A stretch of DNA of 64,000 nucleotides from Trichobilharzia regenti (taxonomy: Eukaryota; Platyhelminthes; Trematoda; Strigeidida; Schistosomatidae). Positions 45,101-51,507 of this stretch are shown here, one piece after another (position 1 is the first letter of the stretch; every line of letters begins with the position of its first letter). The notes beneath the pieces are model-generated. The model had not been told where the DNA came from. It saw nothing but the letters and a program-made list of their open reading frames with translations, and did not search any database. The position numbers and the translations under genes are program-made. Location: NCBI GenBank assembly GCA_944472135.2, contig OX235264.1, positions 123,719,809 to 123,783,808 on the forward strand. Reading direction: 5' to 3'.

Positions 45101-48100
45101 GCAATTGTTGTCTACACTTTTTTCATGCAGACAGCTGTCACCACAGTTAGCGCTGATAATGAAATAATAAATGTACCTATGTGAAAAATCACGATCTCTC
45201 AGATGATTTATATTTGATTTCACCCACACTCAAAGACTTGCAAAAGAAAACCAATAAATTGGCAGAAGAAGCAGGCAGCGAAGGCAGGACTTCAGGTGAA
45301 CATAGAGAAGATGGACGGTGGTGATGAAGATAGCCAAGGAACAGCAATCAGCACCAGTTACCGTCAGGGGGAGTGATTTAACAGAGGTTACGTCCTTCAC
45401 TTATCCATCCAAGAAGCATCGTTTCAACCACAGGCCGGTTGGACGGATGAAGATGTCAAAACCAGTCAGCCAGCCAACCAGAATGAATAAGAAAGTCAAG
45501 ATACACCTTCATCAACCTGAAATCAGTTTGGAAATCATTTGCACTCAACATAAGGAACACGATTCGGATTCACAACACAAATGTAAAGTCAGTCACTTCT
45601 TCTCTATGGGTCAGAAACTTGGCCAGCTTATCACGAAAAGTATTTTCAAAAAGTTACAGACTTCTGTCAACAGCTGCTCACCTCACTGGCTGAATACTAA
45701 AGTGTGAATCTTCAGGTGACCAGAAAGAATTAGCAATAAGAAACTCTAGCTAGCAACAAACCAACCAAGACCTTATTGCTCAACAAAATTGTAGGAGAAA
45801 ATGGAGATTGATTGGGTATACGTTGAGGAAGCCATCGAATGACATCGCGTGCAGTGCAGGCCAGTGCTCGAATGGAATCCAAATGGGAAGCGACAAGTGG
45901 GTCGTCGGTGTGAGGATGACGTGGAAGGAATTGTGTGAGGTAAAGGGGATGAGAGATTATGGGAAATCGTGAACCCAGATGAAAACGACGGCAGAAGATA
46001 GAACAATGTGGAGATATTAGATGGCTGGAAGCAATCGGCAGGAAGCCTTGGACCTAGATTTCGTGCTAGTTGGCACTCGTCAGCAAGGCGTATCTGCAAT
46101 CACCTTGAAGCAACTCATGTCCCTTCTGAGATTCGAACCCCGCGTCACCCAGTGCTGCAGTCAGAGACGTTACCACTGAGCTATTCGGGCCCGCGGTTGA
46201 CCTCCTGTAGGACTGTAGTCGATATTTTGATTTGACACTAGTAACTAGTGTGATGCATCTAGTCCTCTGATTGGTGTAGACTGAATTCTATCAGTCAGGT
46301 TGTAATGTGACCACCATTCCTGCCGATTGACTCTAACCATGTAATACCATAAAATCAATGTGCACTGTGATGGCGAGCTGGCTAGTATAGTGGTCACATT
46401 ACAACCTGACTGATAGAACCCAGTCTACACCAATCGGAGGAGTAGACGCATCACACTAGTTACTAGTGTTAAATCAAAATGTGGAGATATACTGTTGAAC
46501 CCCTATTTTCCACTCGGAATCCAATGGAATAATAATGATGATCAATATAAACTCATTTTTATGAACGCTATTGTACATCTGCTTTCGAGAATGAAATCGC
46601 AGAGAAGAAATCTTCACTAGGCTTCTTGATCTTTTTTTCGCTGACATTTCTCTAAGTGTTTCCGATTGGTAGTTAGTCTTATCTTTACTAAATGAATTAT
46701 CTAGCTGAAAACAATGTTTGCTATGTCTGAGTATGTTATTGCTGTCTGATATCTTTACCTCAGCACAAAATACTGTAATTGATAGCCTTACTTGTCCTCT
46801 TTTTTCTTTTAAATGCTAAAGTTGTTAATGTCTCGTCATTAGGTGACTAGATTACTAGCGTTAAAATTCAAAACTACTGCCTGACACATTCTCACTTTAT
46901 GTTGAACGTCGCAAAATAACCCTATGAGAAATGCAGAGATTAAGGCGTATCATTTTAGTTAGCCTGAGGGTTAGTATTTGATGACGTTATATGTGAACAT
47001 TTATCATCTAGAATGTCTGGTATATATATATATATATATATATATCAAGCACATCAATGAACATTTCGCTGTCAAATGACCGCAGTGTCAGCTGAACTAG
47101 AATGAAATTTCGTCTACTGATACTTTCCATTGAACTGTTGAAACTATGACATGTTCACCCTGGTTAAGATCTATGCGAAAACTCGGATCGTTACTTTGCG
47201 ACTAGTTGATGTTATGCACAACAGTTTAGTTTTTAAATGAGTAGATAAATTTATTTCTATTATGAACACAATATTCAGCGAAGAGACGCCTTTCAAGAAC
47301 GAATTTATTATCAAGCTGTCCAATCGTATATACATATATATGGTTCTTTTGAGAAATTATATCCCGTGCAGGAATTATAGCAAAAGTGTGAACACATGGA
47401 ATAATCATAGTAGTATGAAATGCAATTAAAATATTCGTGATTATAATCCAAGTTCAATGTCAAGTGGCAAAATAATTAATGTCATATATAGAATAATACA
47501 TAAGATGTATAGATTTTGGAAAGGGGTACATAATTATAAGATTAGTAGACGAATATAAAAATGCTACATAACATGGTGTGAAATTTAATAAGACAAAATT
47601 CAATATTGCAAAAATAAATAAATAATAATTTCTGATTTAGAATGTCAAGTGGGACAAGCAGAAACATTTCAAAGTGAGTATAGTAATAATAACAATAATC
47701 GTAGTAATAAGGGAAAAGTACATAGAATAACTAAATAAACAAAATAAATAAATGTCTATCCCTCTACGGCCAAGGCAAAAGTAGGGATTGTACATACTTC
47801 TTTTGTACACATAGTTCTGGCTTAAATTCATGAATTGCCAAGGCCTCAGCTGTCTTTAGAAGTCTGTAACGAAGAAAATGAGGTAATTTAGCATGGATTC
47901 GGTAGATGATGTTAAAATCTTGGTCAGGGTTGGCAGAGTGACGCGAGTCGATAAGGTGTTCTAGAATACAGATTCGAACACACTTCCTTTTTCCCTTGTA
48001 AAACCATGCTGGAATATGTTCTCATATCCGAGTGGAAAGCGTTCCCTGGCTACGATCAATAAAAGCAAGTGAATTGGGAGATGCACATGTAGGCGGCCAG

Positions 48101-49063
48101 ACAGGGGAGGTTATCTTTTACACAGATGGAGAACAACTTGCGGCTGGTGAACGTCATTTGTAATTTTGCTGCGAAGAACGTCTTACTGACTGATTTAGAG
48201 AGACGATTTTTGTGTATATCTGAAGCTTGATCACCTTTGAATTCCAAGTTCATGAATAAGGTTTTCTTTGGAACTGAGTCGGTGACCAGTTTTAACTGCT
48301 TATCTTTCATGTTGCTGCCAATAAATCGGTTCGGGTAACCGTTTTCTGCAAGCTTGGCTTTTATGAAGTCTAGTTCTGAGTCAACGCAATCAGAACTACA
48401 AATGTATCTTATCCTAAAGCAGAGCGAGTGAATGAATTTGGTTCCTTTTCCTGGAGATAGACACCCAACTATAAAAATTAGTTAGTTATCCGTTCTGGAT
48501 ACGTTTCCGGTGGATGGATCTTTTGAGAAATCCGCCGTCTTTACGTCTACTAAGGCACACATCAAGAAACGGAATACTTATTTTAGATTCCTTTTTTATG
48601 GTGAATTGTAAAGAAGGATGGCAGTTGTTGATAAACAGATAACGAATGTGTCGTCTACGTATCTTTTGTAAATGTCGAATTCCAAAATGGAACTCCGTTA
48701 CTAAGTCTTTTGTCTTCTACAGTTACAGTAGAATTATTTCAAATACACATGGGTCTTTATTTCGTAAATGTATTTTTTAGTTAACTGTGACAATTCCAAT
48801 CTTCTTTAAGGTGTTCATTAAACATGGATCGTTTCAAATAATGTTATCTAAATATCTGTTTATTATTATTGTTATAAATGTTATTTACAATCAAATATCT
48901 TTAAATATATACCTTATTTTGTACAGATCAAATCACAGTTACTTTGCAGAAAGTTTTAAAAGTTGTTGAACAAGAAACTGCTTCTGACACTGTAAAAGAA
49001 AATGATATTCACATGAAATCTGCACCATCATCTCCTGAAATTTCTTGGGGTGTTACAAAATAA
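17957..49063 (+). CDS. SPRM1lc: SPRM1lc-type amino acid permease, CD98 light chain (11 exons, 510 aa)
   Basis: An APC-superfamily, LAT-type transporter. In the known family such light chains pair through a disulphide with a 4F2hc-like heavy chain and exchange amino acids at the surface membrane. Joined exons give 1533 bases including the stop. The N-terminus MGLFNKKKKD is cytoplasmic-like. GSGIF at 38-42 is the substrate-backbone motif of TM1. E89 sits in SGGEY. Cys137 in the loop before TM4 is the position of the heavy-chain disulphide. YQGFWAFSGWN (about 219-229) is the TM6-type signature. GVSWKNKP marks the C-terminal end of the TM region. Twelve membrane segments are expected and about twelve hydrophobic stretches are seen. 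The only awkward join is exon 9 to 10. Confidence 0.93.
18171..18205 (+). other. Intron 1, 35 bp
   Basis: Runs from GTGAGT to TGCATAG. Its removal joins GLFSALG to AIVYAEL in frame. The length is near the lower limit for spliceosomal introns. Confidence 0.9.
18206..18448 (+). CDS. SPRM1lc: SPRM1lc exon 2
   Basis: Encodes residues 73-152: the rest of TM2, the SGGEY block, TM3, and the loop with Cys137 (LSCTTP), which aligns with the disulphide cysteine of human LAT light chains. Ends in phase 1 at ATTC|GTGCGT. Confidence 0.9.
18449..18483 (+). other. Intron 2, 35 bp
   Basis: GTGCGT to TATAAAG. Removal restores the TM4 reading LGILTLCFIHCFSVKWATK. Exactly the same length as intron 1. Confidence 0.88.
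18484..18609 (+). CDS. SPRM1lc: SPRM1lc exon 3
   Basis: Encodes about residues 153-194. It contains IHCFSVKWATK, which parallels INCYSVKAATR of mammalian LATs, and TM5. Ends CTAG|GTAAGG in phase 1. Confidence 0.9.
18690..18789 (+). CDS. SPRM1lc: SPRM1lc exon 4
   Basis: Encodes residues 195-228: an acidic external loop, then FYQGFWAFSGW, the most conserved family block. The preceding intron 3 is 80 bp (18610-18689). Ends TTG|GTAAGT in phase 2. Confidence 0.92.
19500..21695 (+). mobile_element. CR1-like non-LTR retrotransposon, polymerase half, in intron 4
   Basis: Begins inside the linker between endonuclease and polymerase and runs to a 3' end near 'caataaatctgaatgtg'. The polymerase is broken into frames 19747-20310, 20434-20748, 20826-21065 and 21093-21392. 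Visible blocks are NYRPISLTS, QHGF, VVFIDFSKAFDKVPH, VPRGTVLEPLLF and LYADDLKIW, so both catalytic Asp regions are still readable. WNRLPEEVV and SFKK end it. Two stops and at least two frame breaks make it inactive. It sits in intron 4 (18790-22540) in the sense direction. Confidence 0.85.
21696..22540 (+). other. Rest of intron 4
   Basis: AT-rich, no recognisable element, ending in the acceptor TTTGGTTTCAG. The 88-codon frame at 22030-22296 has no known domain. Confidence 0.5.
22541..22585 (+). CDS. SPRM1lc: SPRM1lc exon 5 (45 bp)
   Basis: Encodes NCLNFLTGEVKNPA plus part of an Arg codon (residues 229-243). This matches the N-x-x-T-E-E-x-x-N-P block of LATs. Flanked by TTTCAG and GTAACT. 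Too short for any ORF search. Confidence 0.92.
23490..23718 (-). mobile_element. SINE-A copy (tRNA-headed)
   Basis: Reverse complement of the copy at 28717. It has the B-box-like 'cgatcgaaccc' on the plus strand, the conserved middle 'taccagtcttactactggc', and the 3' block 'cgttcccagtggaac'. Confidence 0.7.
23782..24110 (-). mobile_element. Solo LTR-beta with internal tandem duplication
   Basis: Plus-strand ends are 'tgtaactaaataag' and 'cccaccaccaca', the reverse of the copy at 41110. An internal segment around 'aaatagaatgttcaaata' is duplicated (about 23914-23997 and 23998-24070). The flanks ATAT/GTAT are a possible decayed target duplication. Confidence 0.65.
24269..24404 (+). CDS. SPRM1lc: SPRM1lc exon 6
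   Basis: Encodes residues about 243-288: RTLPIVIVLSL, then a TM segment and TNVAYLAVLSPTEVLAS, matching the L-T-N-V-A-Y block of the family. Flanked by TACCCAG and GTAAGT, ending in phase 0. Confidence 0.92.
24540..25025 (-). pseudogene. Old SR2-like RTE 3' fragment
   Basis: On the minus strand it aligns by eye with the last 480 bases of the SR2-like copy at 60.85-61.25 kb (blocks for LQTFINSCLRSI and the W-T-G-H-S region), with many changes. A 118-codon minus frame (24667-25023) is part of it. Confidence 0.6.
25490..25760 (-). mobile_element. Element X 3' end
   Basis: Shares 'cagaactttgaaccaatg', 'caagcaagagaagaaa'-type and 'gtcacagggagtgaatgc' blocks with 34670-34900 and 35390-35640. These are the 3' UTR of element X read on the minus strand. 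Confidence 0.55.
25760..27662 (-). mobile_element. SR2-like RTE retrotransposon, 5'-truncated and broken
   Basis: Reads on the minus strand from a KPIKDSQG block (27.66 kb) through the RT. Blocks are KAAGLDQIP, FIDFEKAFHGVDREAIWK (first catalytic Asp), GVRQGCLLSP, DDLCLISH (second Asp pair, with the usual preceding Ala altered), RRSCEEELKEYGLTWMQAKS and VEALCSTR. Several frame breaks separate 27353-27601, 26849-27109, 26457-26759 and 26207-26575. A piece of a second copy lies at 25748-25945. Confidence 0.8.
27663..28085 (-). pseudogene. Element X polymerase fragment joined to the SR2-like copy
   Basis: Minus-strand frame with GVCQGCSLSPFLFNFIIDV, the block preceding the active-site aspartates, then an eroded DD region and the primer-grip side. 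It ends at a TNSLIWEV-like remnant that fuses directly to the SR2 sequence at about 27662. The 3' edge lies about 70 bases before exon 7. Confidence 0.65.
28156..28259 (+). CDS. SPRM1lc: SPRM1lc exon 7
   Basis: Encodes residues 289-323: SFATRCMGSFGLVMPVLVG and then FGSINGEVFSISR. This matches the M-P-x-x-V...FGSVNGxxFTSSR block (TM8 region) of LATs. Acceptor AACAG and donor GTAAGT are both standard. The preceding exon ends in phase 0, which fits. Confidence 0.9.
28717..28966 (+). mobile_element. SINE-A copy (tRNA head plus SR2-like body)
   Basis: Head has A-box-like 'cggtacagtgatagga' and B-box-like 'ggtcgatctccggtc'. The body 'tatgaggctagcaaccct' and 'gctaccgaaactt' resembles the SR2 5' end at 57.38-57.45 kb. 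The end 'gaagccctatgttccact' matches the SR2 3' end at 61.24 kb. Confidence 0.75.
29560..29780 (-). pseudogene. Penelope-like element fragment
   Basis: The minus strand encodes KVLLCLKLQFSGD followed by an RNHL block. The same pattern, K-T-L-F-M-N-L-E-F-K-G-D, occurs at 38.9 and 48.25 kb upstream of GIY-YIG-like sequence. Short and broken. Confidence 0.45.
29930..30840 (+). pseudogene. Element X reverse-transcriptase C-terminal region
   Basis: Plus-strand blocks: VIDKFVYLGN (the F-x-Y-L-G box after the polymerase core), LLYACQTW, HLCLHRIV, ISNPEVQWRVF and RLPGQG. The frames 30385-30819 and the preceding part differ, so the copy is broken. A 3' UTR with AATAAA-like 'aaacaaataaataataaa' follows near 30970. 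Confidence 0.7.
30995..31091 (+). CDS. SPRM1lc: SPRM1lc exon 8
   Basis: Encodes residues about 324-355, LALTAGEEGHMPALLSMVN and then LTPIPSVLSV. This matches F-x-G-x-R-E-G-H-L-P-x-x-L-S-M-I and T-P-x-P-S of LATs. Acceptor TTTTAG, donor GTAAGT, phase 0 at the end. Confidence 0.93.
31283..31507 (+). mobile_element. SINE-A copy
   Basis: Head 'cagtggctcagcgatagg' with B-box-like 'ggttcaatccccgg', body 'gaatgaggctaacaacccc', end 'aagctggaaacacaaaag'. More diverged than the copy at 28717. Confidence 0.65.
31779..32060 (-). pseudogene. SR2-like 3' fragment
   Basis: Reverse of the SR2 3' end. An ATT tail at 31779 is followed by 'gttccaactggaatata' and the decayed region for the R-R-S-C-E-E-E block. 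Confidence 0.5.
32298..32690 (+). mobile_element. SINE-C copy (~390 bp)
   Basis: Shares a 5' region ('gactgactgcctacagga...') and a tRNA-like module ('cagtggcttaatggtcta', 'ggtcctgggttcgaacct') with 39506-39910, 50060-50290, 52480-52740 and 55293-55680. The 3' part reads 'taactgacatcaatctgtgg'. Confidence 0.65.
33190..33735. mobile_element. SINE-D pair in inverted orientation
   Basis: A tRNA-like module appears twice, on the minus strand at about 33194-33330 ('gagattcgaacccgtgtc' on plus) and on the plus strand at about 33470-33640 ('ctcagttacaacgtcttt'). The two halves pair over roughly 150 bp. It ends with 'tgatagaattcagtctgcag', also present in the copy at 46.0-46.5 kb. Confidence 0.6.
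33750..33955 (+). mobile_element. SINE-B copy
   Basis: tRNA-like head 'ggcacagtggttaggact' and 'ggttcgagcccacgccg', body 'ttgggctaccgatatc', 3' end 'cttgtaccaaaaatacaa' and an A-rich tail of AAATT repeats. Other copies are at 44402-44580 and 50357-50565. Confidence 0.75.
34670..35215 (-). pseudogene. Element X 3' portion
   Basis: Minus-strand frame 34843-35133 carries LRWLGHVLRMPSHRLPRRAM, then GWKKASGGQ, then WGPRDGKNLWLETIGDMAQN. It is followed by the 3' UTR down to about 34670. No polymerase core. Confidence 0.7.
35390..35720 (-). mobile_element. Element X 3' UTR fragment
   Basis: Same block order as the 3' UTR at 34670-34900, with 'cacagatgtgcagcagttc' and 'gtgagtgaatgtatctg'. No coding content. 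Confidence 0.5.
35775..36830 (+). pseudogene. Element X polymerase C-terminal half and 3' UTR
   Basis: The plus strand encodes an A-D-D-I-V-L-L-like box near 35785, VDHQFTYLGSC at 35968-36000, LIYGCETRPLR, LRWLGHVSRIP and the terminal G-D-x-A region, all in different frames with several stops. The 3' UTR runs to about 36830. Confidence 0.65.
36835..37345 (-). pseudogene. Two minus-strand element X fragments
   Basis: 36835-36990 is the reverse of the P-R-R-A-M-L-A-D region. 37125-37345 is the reverse of the polymerase part, with 'caacttcccaaataagtg' encoding the F-T-Y-L-G-S-C box. Order and orientation indicate rearranged copies. Confidence 0.5.
37626..37778 (+). CDS. SPRM1lc: SPRM1lc exon 9 (donor uncertain)
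   Basis: Encodes residues 356-406: VMLAITYQMFDDIFYLIELTG, a TM segment, then LLHIRRTHPEMNTSGFR. The acceptor CTTGTAG is clear. The end is not. The next exon starts in phase 0, but no phase-0 GT follows. The best single-step solution is a GC donor, CGG|GCAGGT. Alternatively a GT donor at 37783 (phase 1) would need a further micro-exon of 3n+2 bases. Confidence 0.85.
37846..38205 (+). mobile_element. SR2-like 3' end, 5'-truncated
   Basis: Matches 60935-61275 closely, from the R-W-P-E-R-I-T block to 'gccctatgttccactagg', and ends in AATAATAAAAAATAATAATG. An ATT-rich stretch precedes it. It starts only about 65 bases after exon 9. Confidence 0.8.
38690..38920 (-). pseudogene. Penelope-like element fragment
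   Basis: The minus strand encodes VPKKTLFMNLEFKGD (about 38870-38910) followed by a broken stretch ending in a C-I-Y-x-L-T-Y remnant. This is the region just before the GIY-YIG domain in related copies at 48.2 kb and 59.1 kb. Confidence 0.55.
39506..39910 (+). mobile_element. SINE-C copy
   Basis: 5' region 'aatccctacaaactaacac', tRNA-like module 'cagtggctgaatggtcta', 3' part 'aactgatgtcaacttg'. Same layout as 32298-32690. Confidence 0.65.
40136..40313 (+). CDS. SPRM1lc: SPRM1lc exon 10
   Basis: Encodes about residues 407-465: LPIFVPVLYLVVDIAIGIL, a second TM segment, and then VSWKNKPESMQSLI. This parallels the L-P-V-F-F and W-W-K-N-K-P blocks that end the membrane domain of LATs. Acceptor TTTCCAG with a long pyrimidine tract, donor AT|GTAAGT in phase 1. 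Confidence 0.93.
40505..40815 (+). mobile_element. Solo LTR-alpha with ATAT target duplication
   Basis: Begins TGTGGTGAGAGC and ends GTTGTTACA. It has a TATA-like 'ctataaatatatg' and a polyadenylation signal in 'aataaaggatctg'. It is flanked by ATAT (40501-40504) and ATAT (40816-40819). Confidence 0.8.
40910..41940 (+). pseudogene. Element X C-terminal half, interrupted by LTR-beta
   Basis: Remnants of L-L-C-G-C-E-T near 41000, then after the LTR at 41110-41343 the blocks VSDIEVKRRVL and VVKLHRSRGLGHLTRL, and the 3' UTR to about 41940. A (CTGA)n run lies near 41610. Confidence 0.65.
41110..41343 (+). mobile_element. Solo LTR-beta with AAAT target duplication
   Basis: 234 bp, starts TGTGGTGGTGTG and ends TTTTGTTACA. 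It is flanked by AAAT at 41106-41109 and 41344-41347. It splits an element X fragment and matches the reverse copy at 23782-24110. Confidence 0.8.
42300..42690 (-). pseudogene. Penelope-like 3' fragment
   Basis: The minus strand carries a decayed GIY-YIG-type region and ends in KPELCVQKKPVQPLHL, almost the same ending as the copy at 47.76-48.7 kb (KPELCVQKKYVQ). Confidence 0.55.
42716..44145 (-). pseudogene. CR1-like reverse transcriptase, 5'-truncated, with 3' UTR
   Basis: Minus-strand blocks: WTNKWLHSYFSDRKQYTVYNG, GVPQGAVLSPFLFS, then KYAC where an active copy has Y-A-D-D, so the catalytic Asp pair is lost. Thumb region and C-terminal R-H-S region follow with several stops. The 3' UTR ends at 42716 in a motif shared with SINE-B, then ATT repeats near 42695. 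Confidence 0.75.
44160..44395 (-). pseudogene. Penelope-like fragment
   Basis: The minus strand encodes KKTPYLNLDFRIETW, a stop, PERKTFLATTIRVKFSSCPLL and NMATSIYIYQ. This follows the order of the 48.1-48.3 kb copy just before its GIY-YIG part. Confidence 0.55.
44402..44580 (-). mobile_element. SINE-B copy
   Basis: Reverse complement of the 33750 copy: 'acagcttgattccacact' at the 3' end, 'cggtagcccaaatcttg' in the body, 'ttgaaccctggacc' as the B-box side. Confidence 0.75.
44795..45145 (-). mobile_element. Solo LTR-alpha with GTTA target duplication
   Basis: 351 bp, plus-strand ends 'tgtaacgatagaag' and 'gctgtcaccaca'. It is flanked by GTTA at 44791-44794 and 45146-45149. Confidence 0.8.
45150..46535 (+). 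pseudogene. SR2-like RTE 3' half, interrupted by SINE-D
   Basis: Starts in the region following the active-site aspartates (D-L-Y-L-I-S near 45205) and proceeds through decayed thumb and C-terminal blocks to 'acaatgtggagatat'. It is then cut by 46018-46477 and resumes with 'gtggagatatactgttg' to the end near 46535 with an AATAATAATG tail. Confidence 0.7.
46018..46477 (-). mobile_element. SINE-D insertion with inverted arms and 13-bp target duplication
   Basis: Flanked by identical copies of 'aatgtggagatat' (46005-46017 and 46478-46490). On the minus strand it holds a tRNA-like module ('tagctcagtggtaacgtc', 'ggggttcgaatctc'), preceded by inverted arms at 46228-46314 and 46388-46477 of about 88 bp. 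The 13-bp duplication suggests target-primed insertion, not a DNA transposon. Confidence 0.75.
47640..48690 (-). pseudogene. Penelope-like element, RT end plus GIY-YIG endonuclease region
   Basis: Minus-strand blocks in order: VPKKTLFMNLEFKGDQA, SKTFFAAKLQMTFTSRKLF, DNLPCLAAYMCI, a decayed G-R-S region, HIPAWFYKGK, LEHLIDSRHSANPD, LPHFLRYRLLKTAEALAIHEF and KPELCVQK. This is the layout of the C-terminal endonuclease in Penelope-like elements. It has several stops. The GIY-YIG core residues are partly lost. Confidence 0.65.
48927..49063 (+). CDS. SPRM1lc: SPRM1lc exon 11 and stop
   Basis: Encodes residues 466-510: a hydrophilic cytoplasmic tail, ITVTLQKVLKVVEQETASD, ending SWGVTK and TAA. The acceptor TTTTGTACAG is standard and the phase-1 join with exon 10 gives a Tyr codon. 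No clear AATAAA follows in the next 600 bases. A GAT-repeat run follows the stop. Confidence 0.88.
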
Positions 49064-50055
49064 TGATGATAATCATGATGATGATGAGTGATTGGGAGAG
49101 AAAATTCCTATAATCTGTGTGTGTCGTTTATTAATGAACAACCCCACCCTGACTTTTATCTATCTATTATGTACTTCTGCTGATACACTACTATTGCGCT
49201 GTGAAATTGATTCGACAACCAACCCTGTGTAACCCCTTTTATCTTTTATCATCAGAGCTTGCGCTATTCTCATCATCAACCTTTTTCACGCTTCCTCTTC
49301 TTGTTCCTCCTTCGCCTCCTGTTTAAACGCCGTCTTTTTCGTGCCATTATGCCTTATCGTTTTGTTTTTCTTGTATTTTGTGAATTATACATGTGTAGTG
49401 TCATTGCATAACGATGATAACAACAGAATCCTTATTCCCGTTTTCGCTTAAATCCAGTATGATTATTATTGTATTACCACCTCATTGCCCAGTTATGCGC
49501 CACATTAGTCTTCCATAGCATCCACCCACCCTGCTGCACGCCTCCTCTATTTATTTAGTGGGGCGACAGATACCCTACACGTGTGTGGGTAGATGCGTGT
49601 ATGCATACAATAATTTTGTTTATTGAATTATGAGAACATACATCGATGTATTCACATTTAAAACTGTCAGATTTATTTCAACGAAGATATAAATCCTATA
49701 TGTATATGATTGCTTGAAGTCATTGAATGTTATTCGTTAGAAGAAGGAACTACAAAATGTGTGTAGGTGACTGTGTACGATTGTCACAAATAACTGAATA
49801 TCCTTTATTCTTGAAACATTTATTTAAATTAGGGTTTTATACATATATATGCAAACGAGTGTGTCGTTTACACTAAAACATTTTACTTTTGAAAAACTCA
49901 TTGTTCATTGTTCAGTCAAACTAATCATCTCTGCCACCTAACCTTTTGAAAATGTATGTTTGCGTTAAAAGGTGAGGCAGTAACTCATCGAAGAAGATAT
50001 TGTGAAGTGGTCAGGCTATGTCATGAATTGGGAGAAGTTAGAATTCATGAACTGG
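49064..50055 (+). other. Likely 3' UTR and downstream flank of SPRM1lc
   Basis: No coding frame or repeat family recognised. The extent of the 3' UTR cannot be fixed from sequence because no canonical polyadenylation hexamer is obvious. Confidence 0.4.
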
Positions 50056-50059
50056 CTAT

Positions 50060-50290
50060 TGGATCAGTCTGATCCCAGTGGCTTAATGGTCTACGAGCTC
50101 GCTGGCCTTGTAACCTGAAGGTCCTGGATTCAAACCCGAGTAGCGGGTGCATACTGCTGAAGAGTCCCAGATTACGATGGAGGAGAAAGCTGTTCAATAC
50201 TCCCTGCAGGTTCTCCAATGGTTCTCTAAATGATGTCGGCTCACTTTAAAATGTTACATCATATATCAGCTTGGTGATGAATTGAAAGCA
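50060..50290 (+). mobile_element. SINE-C copy, 5'-truncated
   Basis: tRNA-like module 'cagtggcttaatggtcta' and 'ggtcctggattcaaaccc', then the common 3' region. Confidence 0.65.
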
Positions 50291-50356
50291 ATTTTAGTTA
50301 CCTTTCAATGTCATTGACATGCTGATCTTTATAAATTTACTTCTTGGAATCAAATG

Positions 50357-50565
50357 TGTGGGTGGCACAGCGGTTAGGATTCTCGCCGACCATGCACATG
50401 GTGCGGGGTTTGATCCCCCGCCGACGCACACCAATGGTCAGCCTGCTAAATTTGGGCTACCAACATCACTTACTGAAAATTCCAAAGTTGTACCAAAAAA
50501 TACTGTGTAGAACTAAACCATATTAAAATAAGTGAAAAAAAATAAAAATAAAAACTTGCAATCGA
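50357..50565 (+). mobile_element. SINE-B copy
   Basis: Head 'ggcacagcggttaggatt', 'ggggtttgatcccccg', body 'aaatttgggctacc', 3' end 'gttgtaccaaaaaatact' and an A-rich tail. Confidence 0.75.
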
Positions 50566-50743
50566 TTTTAATTTTAGTGCAAGGTAGGGCGGCTGGTAGT
50601 AGTTGGGATCGAGGATCCTGACTTCCCCAGTGAGTGTTGATGGTTGGCTTGGACCTAGTATACCAATGTTTTCAAATGTCAAAGCGTTTTATCCGTCCAG
50701 AACACTCGAGTGACAATGGCCACCCCCACCTGTGCAATTTTTT

Positions 50744-50970
50744 TGGTTCCTTCACGTTACCATTGGAATATAAGGCTTCAAGCTACAACTTTGAAGTAGT
50801 AGTGGTATTCACTTCTACGGGTTGCTAGCCTCATGACCGACCTTCCCTTTTTGCCAGTCTTATTACTGGCATAGAGAGGTAAAGGAGTGAGTCGGCGGTC
50901 GTGGATGGAACCCCGGACCACGTGAGAGGTGGTTGGCGAACATCCTATCACTGTGCCACTGACTCCACTT
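50744..50970 (-). mobile_element. SINE-A copy
   Basis: Reverse orientation: 'cttcacgttaccattgga' at the 3' end, 'gttgctagcctcatg' in the SR2-like body, and 'tggaaccccggacca' at the B-box side. Confidence 0.7.
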
Positions 50971-51102
50971 GTGCAATGGGTGTCAATTATTTTTAATCTT
51001 TATATATGTCCAAACCAAGTTCACTTTTAACAGTTTGAAAATATTTCAGCATTGGGTATATGATATTCCTTATTATAAAGGCTTTTTTGTATTTCCCAAT
51101 GA

Positions 51103-51507
51103 ATGAAAAACAAAACGATATTGTCTTTTTTTACTGACGTTTCGCTATCAAATTCTGCTCATAGCTTTATAAAAGTAGTAATATTAAATAAGAACTTACA
51201 AAATCTCCTCAGCTTATGTAAAACAAATTTATTCATCGTTCATATGCATGGGATAATTTTTGACGTTGTTAAGTTAGTTAGGAAAAAAATATCAAACATT
51301 ACTGGGACTCTGAAGAAAAATCACTACCTGAAGAATTTCATCAACAAAATTAACACCGACATTAAATATGGTCAGAAACTGTTGTGTACTCGTCAAGTAG
51401 TTAATAGTCCTGACGCGGAAAGAGGGAAATCAGAAGACCACCAGGTTTACGATAATACTTGTATTTTCCAGACAAGGAAAATAAATGTCACACTAGTGTG
51501 TGAGTGA
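51103..51507 (+). other. Unidentified 134-codon open frame
   Basis: ATG-initiated, Lys/Asn/Leu-rich, no signal peptide, no recognised domain. Composition is close to the AT-rich background, so it may be chance. No splice context was worked out. Confidence 0.2.

Larger units (their letters stand above)
40314..48926 (+). other. Intron 10 (8.6 kb), nested mobile elements
   Basis: Holds two complete solo LTRs of family alpha, one of family beta, element X, CR1-like, SR2-like and Penelope-like fragments, SINE-B and SINE-D. The stretch 46540-47640 is unassigned except for a TA repeat (47017-47045). Confidence 0.6.

Noticed and set aside
46222..46490. The 46.2-46.5 kb hairpin considered as a DNA-transposon MITE.
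   Set aside because: The arms are internal to a longer insertion with a 13-bp target duplication and a tRNA-like module, which fits a SINE better.
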